Assembly: GCA_030685235.1 (NCBI GenBank)
Contig: MU839136.1
Span: 217,964 to 281,963, forward strand
Length of the DNA stretch: 64,000 nt
Origin: Copromyces sp. CBS 386.78
Lineage: Eukaryota; Ascomycota; Sordariomycetes; Sordariales; Sordariaceae
Reading direction: 5' to 3'
In this document: positions 15,225 through 27,170 of the stretch, in pieces
How the letters are laid out: the number at the start of each line of letters is the position of its first letter
Numbering within the stretch: the first letter of the stretch is position 1
Notes under the pieces: model-generated
Seen by the model: the letters and a program-made list of their open reading frames with translations, nothing else
Database searches by the model: none
What the model was told of the DNA's origin: nothing
Translations under genes and position numbers: made by a program

Positions 15225-15690
15225 ATTTGGGTGTTCTGGCAAAACGAATTTTTGGCACGAAGGGACCGCGGTTCAGGTTCAGGGCGGCATTGGGCTTCCG
15301 GAGTTTTCGCATGGCATCTAGCTTCGCATTACGAATAAAGGGTTCGTAAAATGGAACACGGCACCTTCGATACCACCAAACCGCCTCCAGCAACGATGAG
15401 GGAAGACAATTGCAGAGTGTGAGGGCGTCGCAGATGGTCAGGCAGGGGCTTCATGAAAATGATACGCTCTATGGACGATATACTGTCCATTACAACCAAT
15501 GCTTGATGTACTTCATAAAACCAGTCTGCAACCGGTAGCAGACGCGAGCAACAACGGGATACCCATTAAACAAACCCGCCCTGATAATGCAATCCTGTTC
15601 CAGAGACCAATACGCCAGGGATTCCAAACCTTCAGATGAACCAATTTCTCCTAACCCAATGCTCTCCTAAGTTGCTCCTATTTTTCTCCT
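15225..15690. other. Convergent intergenic region (eL31 / E2)
   Basis: This holds the two 3' flanks and no recognisable feature. Confidence 0.5.
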
Positions 15691-16353
15691 TCAGTCGTCG
15701 TCAATGTCCTTGTGACGGTCCATGACCTTGGTCTTGAACAAAGTCGGATCCTTGTCCCAAAGCTCGGCCGCCTCGCCGTTGAGAGGGGAAGCGCTGTGAT
15801 ATGTGTTAGCTTTGACCTGCTAAATGCGATTGAGAGAGCATGTGAATTCCTTACTTGTTCGGCTCTCCGAGCAGGGATTGCAAGCTTAGCAGGACAGTCT
15901 GAGTGTTGTAAGCAGCAGTCCACTTATCCTTGAGGATGTCGAGACAAATGCGTCCAGAGAAGTCCACGTTGGGATGGTAGATCGGGGTTCTGAACAGCAC
16001 CGTAGGCGGGGCGTAAGGATAGTTCGCAGGAAATTCAAAACTGAGCTTCAAGGTGAGGCCGGCGTAGGGGGTCTCGTCAGGTCCCTCGATAGTAGCCCGC
16101 CACGAAAGGAGATTGCCGTCGGCAGAGGGGAAGGCAGACACGCCCGGCGCCGGCGATGTCATCAGCTGCATAAGCTCCGTCTGCAGTCTGTTTGTGGCCA
16201 TGAATAGTCAGCAATCAAAACATCAACATGGCGATGGTCTAACAACATGCGCAAGCTCAGTGAGAAGTAGACTGACCTCTTGACGGCATTTTGACCGGGA
16301 TCGACGTTCTTCCTGGCGCCGAGGGTGGGCGCAGAATTCTGAATATCTCCCAT
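15691..16353 (-). CDS. Ubiquitin-conjugating enzyme E2, UBE2C/Ubc11 type
   Basis: E2 enzyme that by family works with the anaphase-promoting complex on mitotic substrates. The exons on the minus strand are 16353-16277, 16187-15855 and 15793-15691, giving 170 residues. Visible hallmarks are the N-terminal extension typical of UBE2C before VKRLQTELMQLMTS, PNVDFSGRICLDILKDKW with the HPN motif at 97-99 and active Cys107, and QTVLLSLQSLLGEPN. The last exon is joined after EPN and supplies NASPLNGEAAELWDKD; the unspliced frame stops a codon later. The C-terminal tail is acidic (HKDIDDD). It is divergent from the CHK1 gene. Confidence 0.94.
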
Positions 16354-17421
16354 GTTTTTCTGTAGGATAATCCAATCTGTGACGGCGAACTGAAAAGCAG
16401 GCGAATAACCCCAATATCGCAGGACAAAGAAGACCAATATCTCGTGGTCGGTAATTGAATTTAAAGTCAATAAAGGTACTAAGGAAACAGGTTAATAAAG
16501 ACTTCTGGACAGCATTGTAAAGGGCAGCGTACCTGCAACCAAGGAGGGGCGGCGCCAGCCTTGGGAGATGTATGAGAGTTGTGATGGGAGAGGGGAGGCG
16601 CAAGGAACAAAATGAAATTTGGCAGTTGACGCCAAGCTTGGACGGACGGAACTGACAAGATGGAATCAAAGAATCAATGTTTACACGATGCAGAACGGAC
16701 CAGCCTCCAATGACCCCACAGCTGACCAGGTTACCGTGGGAAGGTCCCCAGCAACCGTGATGGGCCCGAGCGTTGCTATAGGGGAAAGTTTAAGGGCATG
16801 CATGAACTTCTTTGCAGGTTCCCAGGCAGTCGCGGCGCGTGGAAACAGTGGACAGTTCGCGCTCCTTCAGGCGTTTCCCGGATCCCCTTTCTCAACCCAA
16901 ACAAACCGGGGCACTGGACACATCACATTGTCAACACGCGCCTGCATTTGCACGTGAAGTTTGTAGTGTATAACACCCACCATAGGTACTGTAGCAGGCA
17001 GGTCTCATCAGCTGATGAGTGTTCAGAGGAGTTGAAGAAGCCTGAGCACGCGATTCCCATCTTTTCCTCTGACACGCTCTTGGCATCCACTGTTCTGTTG
17101 CTCGTCAAAAATGGTGAGTGCTTTCAAACCTCCACCTCTCCATCTCGATTTGCGCTTTTCCTATTTAGGAACTTTGTTTTGGTTTGATAATTCTCTCCGG
17201 CTCTCGCCACCTGCTTGCGCCAGGCATCAGCGCAGCACTTACAAACCAACCCAATTACCAGTCATTGATGAGGCACACATTCAGTTTTTGATTGCGCAAA
17301 ACCCGACACGGAGCCTTGCTTTAAACACTCTGGACTCCCTTCAGACCTTGCATACTTCGCATTTACCTTACTTGTACTTTGATCTTCGTAATCATAATCG
17401 CGTCCGTTATTGACGGCAAAA
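16354..17421. promoter_or_regulatory. Divergent promoter region of E2 and CHK1 genes
   Basis: There is no gene here. A pyrimidine-rich leader with several ATGs precedes CHK1; an ATG directly followed by a consensus donor (ATGGTGAGTG at 17110) may mark a 5'-leader intron. Confidence 0.45.
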
Positions 17422-19293
17422 ATGCAACAGTCTCAACTGGACCCTCTTCCTTCAGATCTCCCGTTTCGCATCATCTCCAAGACCATCGGACGGGGAGCAT
17501 ACGCCTCGTGAGTGCTTTTACCACCAGCCCATCTTCCCGCAGCACTTTCACTGACCGAATGTCTCAGAATCAAAAAGGCGATACCCACAGATGCGCCTTC
17601 ACCGGTATTTGCCGTAAAGCTCATTCACAAGGACTATGCCGTAAGACATGGCAGGATATCGGCGAAGCAGATCGCCATGGAGGTTTCGCTACACTCACAC
17701 ATTGGCCAGCATCCAAATGTGATTGAGTGGTTCGCTACTGGCGAAGACAGGATTTGGAGATGGATTGCCATGGAGTATGCTGAGGGAGGCGACCTTTTCG
17801 ACAAGATAGAGGCGGATGTCGGCCTGGAGGAAGATATTGCTCACCTCTACTTTCAGCAACTGATAAGCGGCGTCAGTTTTATGCATTCGAAAGGCGTCGC
17901 CCATCGCGACCTCAAACCCGAGAACATCCTCCTTTCCGAGAGCGGCATCCTCAAAATCGCAGACTTTGGTATGGCCACTATGTTCGAGTACAAGGGTGCA
18001 CGAAAACAGAGTTCGACCATGTGCGGGAGCCCGCCCTACATCGCCCCGGAAGTTTTACATTGCGCCAGACAGAGGGAACGAAGGGCACCATCGTCCGAGC
18101 AGACCAAGTATTCGGCCGATCTCGTCGATATCTGGTCCTGCGGCGTCATCCTCTTCGTCCTCCTGGTCGGCAACACCCCCTGGGACGAGCCCACTAATGG
18201 TAACTGGGAGTTCAAAGAATACGTCCGCACAAGCGGCCGAAGCACCGACCCTCTCTGGCAACGGGTGCCCTCCGACGCCCTTTCGCTCCTCCGGGGCATG
18301 ATGAACATCGAAGCCAACAAGCGCTTCTCCTTCACCCAGATCCGCCAACACCCCTGGTACACGCGGCACAACCCGCTGCTGAACGCCGAAGGCATGGTTA
18401 TTGACCCCATCGCGCTCGCCGCCCAAATGCTCGCCCGTCTGCGCATCGACCTCCGTGCCGCCGTCTTCCAGCCGCCACCCGCCTCCCAGCCCGAGCCCGC
18501 CATCGAAAGCGACTGGTCTAGCAAGTACCTCTCGGCAACGCAACCCGAGACGCCGATAAACGACGCCCTCTTCGACTGGGAGCGCCCAGCCCCTCGCACG
18601 CTTGGCTCCTGCGCCATCTCCTCCACCCAGCCGGTCGCGCGTAACGACGCCGCGGCCGTCAACCTGACCGCCACCGGTCCCCGCACGACCATGACGACCA
18701 TGATGACGCCAACCAGCATTCCCAGCAGCACACAAGGCAAGGGCAGAGTTCCCTACTCCTCCGCTCTCGAGGCCCTAGCCGACGAGCCCACCATGAGCCA
18801 GTTCTCCGCCGCACCCGGCGTGCCGCTCTCCCTGACACAGCACGCTCGTCGTTTCCGCGACATTGTGCCCTCGTACTCGCTCACGCGCTTCTTCTCGCAT
18901 GTGCCGCCGCAGCTGCTGGTGCAGATGCTGCGGGATGCGCTGCACCAGCTCAACGTGCCGCTGCCGCCGACGTCACCCAACACATCATTTGAAGGGGATG
19001 TAGATCATATCGTCACGCTCAAGATCAAGACGGTAGATGGAAGACGGCAGAGTTTGCATGGAGATATCTTGGTTGATAGGTATCATTTGGTTCATGGGGA
19101 TGGGAATGGGACGTCAACGCAGTATGGTGGTGGGTATGGTGGTGGTGGGATGGATGTGGATGAGGAGGAGGAGTTGCCGGAGTTGTTGGAGGTCAGGTTT
19201 GTGAAGATCAAGGGCGATCCGTTGGAGTGGAGAAGGTTCTTCAAGAAGGTTGCTGTGCTTTGTCGGGATGGGATTTGGAGTAATAATGATTGA
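17422..19293 (+). CDS. mus-58: Checkpoint kinase CHK1
   Basis: Ser/Thr kinase that halts the cell cycle after DNA damage or replication stress. Exon 1 (17422-17507) begins MQQSQLDPLP; exon 2 (17568-19293) completes 603 residues. The kinase domain lies at about 16-300: glycine loop IGRGAYAS, catalytic Lys46 in FAVKL, HRDLKPENILL with HRD at 141-143, DFG at 161-163, and SPPYIAPEVL. SFMHSKGVAHRDLKPEN and GDLFDKIEAD are typical of CHK1 rather than CHK2, and there is no FHA domain. The central linker is Pro/Thr-rich. The C-terminal 150 residues (RRFRDIVPSYSLTRFFSHVP and the segment ending DPLEWRRFFKKVAVLC) match the regulatory KA1-like domain. I recall the N. crassa CHK1 gene as mus-58; I cannot verify the allele here. 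Confidence 0.93.
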
Positions 19294-19437
19294 GTGGACT
19301 AGGGGTGGGTGAGTATGGCTAGGAGAGATGAGCCCTTTGGGTGATGGGTGTGTTGGTCACTTACCTTCGGGTACCTACACTTCTGGATCTTGCCGGATTG
19401 GAGAGCGATTCTTGCATTACAAACTTTTGTTGCTTGG

Positions 19438-19747
19438 TGTTGTGGTTTTGTAGGTATTTTCTTTGTGGCATGTTGAGCGATTTGTACATATCGAAGAAGA
19501 GAGTTGGAGGGCAAGAAGAAGAATTCTGGCTTGACCCTAGGGGGGGGGGGCCCCCCCCCCCCCCCCCCCGCCCCCCCCGAAGGCCGTGGGCGGCCGGGCG
19601 CGTTTGTGGGCGGGTGAAGGCGGCGCGCCAGGGCNNNNNNNNNNTGTTGTTGTTTTTTTGTTTTTTTTTTTGTGGCATTTTGTGGGTTTTGTACAAATGG
19701 CAGAATTGTGTTGGGGGGCAAGAATAATAATTTTGGGTTGACCCTAA
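19438..19747. repeat. Near-duplicate ~100-bp segment flanking the N gap
   Basis: The segment 19438-19540 and the segment 19645-19747 carry the same ordered landmarks. These are a T/G-rich start, TTTGTGGCAT, TTTGTACA, GTTGG-GGGCAAGAA and TTGACCCTA followed by a homopolymer run. They differ by many single-base changes typical of poor base calls. Confidence 0.75.
19635..19644. other. Assembly gap (10 N)
   Basis: Ten N characters, preceded by a G run, a long C run and a GC-rich stretch of doubtful quality. Confidence 0.99.
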
Positions 19748-20545
19748 TCCCCCCCCCCCCCCCCCCCTTACCCCTATGGACTTTGTAGACAGAGGGCAAT
19801 ATTTGATGATGGCCTTGCGTAACCGGACGCAATGTATTGACAATCTGTTGAATAGAATGCCCGGGCGAACTGTGTATTTTTGAGCTGGGTTCCTATGACC
19901 TTGGTGAAAGGCTATAGGTTAACTTGGACAACTGGATTTGAGCGAGTCTATGGGTACCATTTGATACACGAACCCTGCTGGTTGTGATCTTACCTGACTT
20001 TCACCACGAGGCAAAAAAAACACATACAGTCTTGCGTAGTGATCTGATGCGATGCAAGTGAAGAACGCTTGATGATCAACAGTCTCCAAATGCCTAGGTC
20101 TAGTGTATTAACCAGTTCCTCAAACGAAGGACTTTTGGTCTACCGTAGAACGAAACCCATCCATGCTCATTATATATGTACACGTATAGCTGCTGATCCT
20201 GCCTGAAAGAGCTTGGCTGCACTACCCCTCTCGAGCAACGCGATCAACACTGAAAAAAAAAGAAAATGAGACCCGAATAACATGCCCGTCTGACGCCCGC
20301 TGCCTAACTATTGTCTTGTGACTCCGTCGCAATGCCGCTTAATGATGTATGTATGGTGATGGTGTTGATGACGTTGATGCTATACGCAGAGGAAGGTTGC
20401 TGTTATATACTCGATAGTTTGCTGTGGTTTGTTTCGACATGCTGCAACCAATTTTTTTCTCTTTCGTGAATTTTGTATTTTCCCCCTTAATTGATCGTAT
20501 GTATGGTAGATGCTGATGCTTTCCAGGCCTTTTCTTACTGGGACA

Positions 20546-21934
20546 TCAACTGAAACGTATAAACGTATTCCTTTCATCGGCCGTACAGGAGGATCGGACA
20601 GACTGGATCCACCAGCTGCTAGTGGTGGTGCTTGTGCTGGTGCTGGTGTTGGTGTTATTGCTGACGATCCTGCTGCTCCTGTTGTTGTCGTTGTGATAGT
20701 AGTCTTCGTGGGATATATGAGAACTGCCACTGCTAGGAGTCGTACTGTAACTCCTAGCATCGATAGTCGTCGCATGATCCCGTCGTTGCTCCATAATCCC
20801 AGAACAAGGGTAAAAACTGTGCTCCCTCCGCTCAAACCGCCCACATCCATGAGATGTGCTGTTGTCATGCTGTTGTCCCTCTATCCGAAACCGTTCCAAA
20901 TCAGCCTCCGCCTCGCTCAAGTAGAGAGCACTCTCCGGGCCCGCCCAGTCATCAACCAGCTTTGCAATCGTAAGAAACCCCTTGGTGTGCCCGCCGCACT
21001 CCCTGGCTCGGAACCCACGACAGATAAACAGGTAACTGTGAATCAACTCGTGAAGGAACGTTGAAATGAGCAGTCGCCGACTGTACTTCGAGTGCTTGAG
21101 TATGGGGGCCGACAGCACTATGAGCGTTTCAAAACCCCTCGTAGTCGGATGTGCCCTTCGTAAAGCAGTGGTTCCAATGACCCGGCTGTCATACCGCGTG
21201 CTTGATTCGTCTGACCAATCCCACCGTACCCGCTGGCTCAAGCGGCCGTTGAAGAAGATCTCGTTGGCGGCGGAGAAGATGCTCTCGAGGGAATCGTTGT
21301 CCAGCTCGTCTTCGGCGTTGATCCGTGGGTTGATGATGCTCCGGAGGATGCGCTCATGCTTGGAGTCGGGAAACTTGCGTCGGAAGCTGGCCATGTGAGC
21401 CCGGACTCTCTCTGCTGCTATATCGTCCTCTAATAACTCGGTGCCACCCCCGGGGCCCGCTGGAGTCGGTTCGGCTCGGATAGAGTGGCCAGATGCAGTT
21501 CTCTCCATGGAACATGAACTTGGTTCTGGGGACCGGGAGTGTTGTTGAGCTTGATGGTGGTGCCCGTGGTGATGGTGATGATGGTGATTGTTGTGCTGCT
21601 GCTGCTGATGATATGGTGCTGCATGAAAGTGAACTTGATGCCGATATTGCTGATCTTGTGTGCCCCGAGCGGCCATGAACCTTGTATCCTCTCCACGTCC
21701 TTCATGAACAGATTGTTGTTGATGGTAATGATGATGTTGCGACCAACTCCCAACTTTGTATCCTACATTCTCCCTGTGCACGTCTTGAGAAGACCTGTAT
21801 CTTTTATATCTTGAACCATCGTCGTCGAAGTTGTCGTCGTCGTAGTCGCCAGTCCGGCGCTTGACCGGGAAAGGAGGGACGGAGTAGGGTCGGATCGGCG
21901 GGTACTCATCCCCGCCATACACCGGGAAGGCCAT
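20546..21934 (-). CDS. SprT-like zinc metalloprotease domain protein
   Basis: I chose the Met at 21934 (MAFPVYGGDEYPP), giving 462 residues in one exon. The frame opens further upstream, but that part is hydrophobic leader-like and lies in promoter-like DNA. The N-terminal 170 residues are disordered, with a His/Gln-rich run (eight or more consecutive His) and a short acidic patch. The SprT-like domain covers about 190-340: SIFSAANEIFFNGRLSQRV, then ISTFLHELIHSYLFICRG with the HExxH zinc site near 295, and ARECGGHTKGFLTIAKLV supplying the third His. Proteins of this family include the DNA-protein crosslink protease Spartan. I see no PCNA- or ubiquitin-binding motif, so the substrate is unknown. 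The C-terminal 100 residues are Ser/Thr/Asn-rich. Confidence 0.78.
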   Translation of the reverse strand: MAFPVYGGDEYPPIRPYSVPPFPVKRRTGDYDDDNFDDDGSRYKRYRSSQDVHRENVGYKVGSWSQHHHYHQQQSVHEGRGEDTRFMAARGTQDQQYRHQVHFHAAPYHQQQQHNNHHHHHHHGHHHQAQQHSRSPEPSSCSMERTASGHSIRAEPTPAGPGGGTELLEDDIAAERVRAHMASFRRKFPDSKHERILRSIINPRINAEDELDNDSLESIFSAANEIFFNGRLSQRVRWDWSDESSTRYDSRVIGTTALRRAHPTTRGFETLIVLSAPILKHSKYSRRLLISTFLHELIHSYLFICRGFRARECGGHTKGFLTIAKLVDDWAGPESALYLSEAEADLERFRIEGQQHDNSTSHGCGRFERREHSFYPCSGIMEQRRDHATTIDARSYSTTPSSGSSHISHEDYYHNDNNRSSRIVSNNTNTSTSTSTTTSSWWIQSVRSSCTADERNTFIRFS

Positions 21935-24883
21935 CGGACATGCTCGGCGGGTAAAGAGCGTGAGACGGAAGAAAAGGGGAGAAAGTGTAATTTTCCCTTT
22001 TTGCTCGGTATAGAAAACCCAAAAGCCGAAAAGAAAAGTTCCCTCGAAAGAAGCAAAGCTGAAGTCAAGCAAACAGGTTGTGTGACAAGGGGAAATAAGG
22101 TGGTGTGGTATGTGTATAAAGTATATAAGAGGGAGCTGAGCCGGTTTCGCCTTTCCCAGGGAGACTCAGACTGGGAGTGCCGGTTACACAGAACAACTTG
22201 AATCGGAACCGGGTTCGCAAGTCCTGGACCGGTGTCGGTGGCACACACCAGACTGAGAAGGAAGGCCGTAAAGGTACCCAACAAGAAGATCCAGCAGGTC
22301 CATCCAGTGCCACTTGACACACCATGGAACGTACATAGGTACAAGCAACGGCAACGAGAGCCGGACCCTTTCGATGGTTTGGACCTAACGAGATCCGCCG
22401 CCTCACTTGGCGGTCATCCAGTGGGCGGTCGTTCTTGGGACGGTCCATATCCCGGCCCCGTCCCGGGGATGGGCATCGAAAGGGCTCCAGAAATTCAGAG
22501 GGTCCTTCACCTGGTAAGCCCATCATTTTAGTGGTCATCCATTGAACACGCGAATGAACCAGATGCACCTTGATGGGCGCCTAAAAACGGACTTGAACAG
22601 CATTGGCGTGGCCCCATATCATTTTTGAAGATCTGATGCCACCTGACGTCCACTTGGGTATCTGGGGCGAGGCGAGGGGATGATGATCATGAAAAACGGA
22701 AGGCTTGAAAAAAAAACATGGATGCCAGCAAAGCACACAACGAAAGAAAAGTAAAGAAAAAAGATCTGGAATGTTGAAATTGGGAAAACCTCCAACCATG
22801 GAAGCGGTCAACAAAAAGTGGAAGTGTTCCCGTCACAAACCCACCCAACAAGTGCAACTTTGAACAAAGCCGGCGGAAAAATCAAAGACACCAAGAAAAA
22901 CGACCCAAGCAAACCAGCCCAGCCCAGCCCAGCCAACGAAAGCCCCAGACACACCTCGCAGTAGGGTAGCATCCGAACGGATACAGTGGCTGCCCGGCCC
23001 TCTGCCCTGCCATTCCTTCATCAAGCAGTACCGACGTGCAGGACCCGTCACTTTCTTCCCTCGTGCATCATCATGCCTCACCGCGGCGCACGCTGCTGCG
23101 TATGGCATACGCGCATATCAAAGCACGCCGTTCGTTGCGGCAGCGATCCTTACCACACTGGCATGCAGCGACTGTACAGCACGCACTGCACATATCGGTA
23201 CAGCGAACAGCGAACGAACAACGAGACATCAAGCCCATCAAAAAGGGTCAGCAGGTGTTTCAAGTTTTTCTCTTCTGTCCAATCCGCCCGTAGATGGAAT
23301 GGAAGCTTGAGGAAGGAGAATGATAAGAACTTCAAATGTTCCCAGCCATCCTTCTTTTTCTTCCGCCAGGGTAAATTTTCGGTTGTCAGAGAGAGAGAGA
23401 GAGACGGGAAGACCCCAACCCAAAATGCCTACACTTTTGTAGCACACAAACCCCGAGCAAAGGGATACGCGAGTTGTCAACAGAACTTGGGAACGGGCGA
23501 GGTGTCATTCAGCCCAAAGCGGTGTGCCGGGCTGAAGAAGGCGCTGTGACTTGTCGAAACCCCTACAGGAGCCCTGCCATTTAGATGAACATGGTATCTT
23601 CGATTTGTCTGTTCCCTGACAATTCCTGGCACTTCTGTCGAGCTGTTGGCTTTGGTTTCTCTCGAATGCCGATGTTCGGCGCCCGGTGGTAGAACTACCC
23701 ACATAAACTCGGGGGAATTCTAGCCAGCGCTGCCCCCCCCCTGGCTCCATCATCATGAAATGGATTGCCGGATTCGGTCATACCGAGCGGTGTCAACAAA
23801 CATATGTACACCCCAGCCTCTAGCATCGATCGGGATGATGCAGTCACGGGAGACTGTTTAGCTAGCCGTGCTAGCGGAGAACAGGGGCAACAATCACGAA
23901 GATGGAAAGGTGTCCCATCGCTAAAACTTTTACTTCAATATTGTTCCAGGGTGGTGGTGATACACTAGTAAGTGCACTGACGGGATGGGATCTACGGGGG
24001 CACCGGCGGGCACGGCGGACAACCCAAGTGTCAAAAGTGGAGTTTCTTTTTAGATGCCGTTCAACGAACGAACCCCCACAGTCCTGGTTGCAGGGGCCCG
24101 GGACCGGCCATCAGGCCATCGGGTCTTGGATGGCCCTGATTTGGAGTTCAAGATAATTCTTCTGGACCGATGGTGCAGTTGCTGACCTCGGATCTCGCCA
24201 AAAAAAATAAAAAAATAAAAAAATTTCAGGTTGGTTGTTCCCTTCAGATATAGCCAGATTCCTTGCGATTGGTCGAGGCTAGCTTCCTATGACATGCTTC
24301 TCGTTACTATTGGTCGCCTCGCTTTTGCCTATTACGGCATCCGTCCCTTTCACGCTTTTTCTCTTCTCTCAAACTCAACTTGGGGCTGACGACACTTCCG
24401 AGTGCCGTACATAGTGCCTGGCCGACTTGCAAGGCGGTCAAAATACAATGATGGGACTAAATGGGCCGCTTTAACCTCAAAACTGCTTCCTCATGCCGGG
24501 TGGGTATCCAATGTAAACGACTACACCATCCTTGCTGATCATATTTATATTCATGACCCGTTATGAAGAGTCTGGGGGCCATGAAATGGAATACAGGACC
24601 AATGAGTTCCTCGCCGACCCTTCCTTTTGGGTACCTCTCTTGCCTTCAAAATAAACGGTATCCGCTATGGAATCCCTAGCTCCTCAAATAACCACCCATC
24701 GTATGCCGTCAACAGTCATTTACCCCGTTCCATCTTGATAGGGAACAGGCATTGTATCCACCCTCGGTAGTGATCATGATCTTCGTTCCGACGATATTCC
24801 AAAGTGATGTTACCGCCGCCATTAGCGGAGCGCAGCATATCCATTTTCGAAACGAATGTTAGCCAGAAAAATGGGGCGGGCGA
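21935..24883. promoter_or_regulatory. Intergenic region upstream of the SprT-like gene
   Basis: This is 2.9 kb with no supported gene. It contains the SprT-like promoter and the 3' flank of the F-box gene. Simple-sequence patches are a CAGCC run near 22918, a GA run near 23390-23404 and an A-rich patch near 24199-24224. The longest open frame (22986-23549, +) has no protein character. Confidence 0.45.
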
Positions 24884-27170
24884 TTAGCGCAAGGAACCGT
24901 TACCGAGGCCAAAGTGTCTGGTAAACATGACGTCGTCAGCGTGTCTCTGCAATGCGCAACGCATTGTTTCAGTGTAATCTCTTTCCTCCCGTTCTTGCGC
25001 CCGTATCTCGTCGTCAACAGCCTCAACTTGCTCCTCGAACTCCTCAGCGGTAAAGCCCGGCCGCGCACTGAAGTTCAACAACCCCAACCTCTCACCCGTC
25101 CAAAACAGAAGGTCATTGTCGTTGATCTTCTCCTTGGCTTCGCCTGCCCGTGTTGGGAGTAGTTTCCTGGCTATGTCCGAGGAGCCCGGCATTGAGGCAA
25201 AGATGGAAGGCCCCTGGGCCTGTTCGCTGTGCCCAATCCTACACCGACGCACCTCGGTGAAACAGTCCCTCTCAAACCACTTAATGTAGCCAGATCCGTC
25301 CGAGAAAACAATTCGGGTGCCATGGTTAGCAACCGAGAGAACCTTTGAGCCTGACGCTGACTGGCGGTTCTGGTACGCAAAGTCGTCCAAATCCCCCATC
25401 AAAGTTTTACCAGAGTCTGGTGGCGCTAGGCCATACATCTCTAGTGATCCCTTCATATTGTAATCTCCACCGGCGATCAAAGTTCTGCCGCCATGAAGAT
25501 TTTTCGACTCCTCGACTTCTTGCACTGTGAGCTCTCCTTTTCGTCGTAGCTCATTGTCTCGCTTAGAGAAGGGAAATGGGAGAGATGCCATGCTGCATAG
25601 TCTTGCTTTCGAGTTGATGGACCCTTTGATTCTTGACAGATTACGTCTGTCATAATGCAGGATGTGCGAGAAGCGACCAGCAACGTATATATCGTCTGAC
25701 AACTCTGCCTGTTGGCCTGGTCGCTGGAGATGCAGGATACTCAATGGTCCCGGTTGTGCGAGTGATGTCCAGGAGCCAGCTGGCTCGTCGCTGAAGATGT
25801 TCCTTATCCCACGTTCGTACATGGCCTGTGCACCGGTAAGATTGAAGTCAACCTGGTCGTCTTCTGGGGCGTTTCGAAACCTTCGTCGAGAACGATAATC
25901 GTGCAGGTGAAGTTCGAGGTTTGTCCCAATGGTGAGTGGTACCGTAGGACTGGCCGCAGATAACGCTGTAATGGACCAAGGGAATGGTTCGCAATCAACA
26001 ACCGAGAGTCTTTGCAAGTCAACTTCGATGATGTCTGTTCCCAGGGAGAGGCACAAAGGCACACTCGAGTTAGCCTACTGATAATCGCACAATACGCTCA
26101 ATTCGAACGATCGTGGTGGGATGATGACGTACGGTTTTGGACTGCAAAAAAGGCTCGATGAAGGCTGCTGTCAACGCTGACACATTCTGTGACGCCCGAG
26201 TCTACCCGTTGCGACCGCTTGCTATTATCTGCTCCTGGCCCGTTTATTAGGAGAAGTCCGGGCGCGCTCGTTGCCAGAATCGCTCCCTTTCGACCTCTTG
26301 TCCCGTTGACGTCCCAGATACAGACACTACCATCGTCTAACGGCGAGACAGCGAGGAGTGTTTCATCAGAAGCTGGCCGGGCGCCCCCCTCGAAACCCTG
26401 CTCGATACGGGGATTGTCAGGTCGGTATAGGGCCACACCTCTTGCCTCAACGTATTCGGACTTGGCGCCACGGGCATGGGGCAGCGGAAGCCAATTGATG
26501 GCAACAGGCGCATGACGCTGAATGTACTCCTCATACCAGGAAACCCTCTCGGTAGGGAAGCAAGGATCCCAGTTTGCCATGATCCGCATCTGCTCCTTCT
26601 TGCTGGACGCGCGAAAGCTTTTTAGGATTGTCGGCGTTGTCGGTGTCGCCCAGCTTCCACTGCCAGGAGTGTCGGTGCTGCTGCTATCGGGAGAAGGATA
26701 AGCGTCTTGCCAGATCGTCCCCGTTGCGCTTTCATCGTGTTGAATATGAAACGTTCCGCCGAGCCCCTGGGTAGCTAGCCGCCCGAACGCCCGTCGTCGT
26801 TCGAGGCTTTCGAGAAACGAGGATTCTTGCAGGCATCGCGAACGCCAAAAGCTGTTATCTCGTGCAAGGTCTCTAAAAGCGCGGGATACCAGTTGCAAAT
26901 TCGTAATATGCGGTGCTTCGAGGACTAAGCGAGCAACGAAAGTCTTGTCAGCTTATACGTACTGCTTGAGTCGCAATTTAGGTGCTTGAAGCTAACTAGA
27001 GGGCCTCTGTGGGCTAAGCCAGGTTGAAAGTCCGGGAGAATGGGATAATGTAGGTGCAGTTTAGACTTACACGACAGTATGTGGAGTTTGATCTCATTAG
27101 GAAAGCTCTCGAGGCTAGGCGCCTGCGGAGTAGCAGTAGCCGCCGTCATCTGATCTTGTCCATCTTCCAT
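24884..27170 (-). CDS. F-box protein with WD-like C-terminal region
   Basis: Probable substrate receptor of an SCF ubiquitin ligase. The model on the minus strand is 27170-27071, 26995-26963, 26924-26129 and 26063-24884, giving 702 residues with all phases consistent. The F-box begins with LESFPNEIKLHILS in exon 1 and ends with LQLVSRAFRDLARDNSFWRS in exon 3; a 33-base exon lies between. C-terminal to it are segments such as DDGSVCIWDVNGTRGRKGA that look like WD repeats, which usually bind the substrate. The acceptor of exon 2 is uncertain (an alternative 22 bases upstream also keeps the frame), and the donor of the third intron (AC/GTCATC) is weak. I cannot name an orthologue. Confidence 0.72.

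Larger units (their letters stand above)
19294..20545. other. Convergent intergenic region with assembly gap
   Basis: This is 3' flanking DNA of CHK1 and of the SprT-like gene. The left half contains long homopolymer C and G runs, the N gap and a near-duplicate segment, all suggesting low-quality assembly. Open frames crossing the gap are not genes. Confidence 0.6.

Noticed and set aside
19299..19843. Frames crossing the N gap with Pro/Gly runs
   Set aside because: They read through N bases and homopolymer artefacts.
22986..23549. 187-codon frame on the plus strand
   Set aside because: Composition is basic and erratic, with no homology signal; the frame contains a GA microsatellite.
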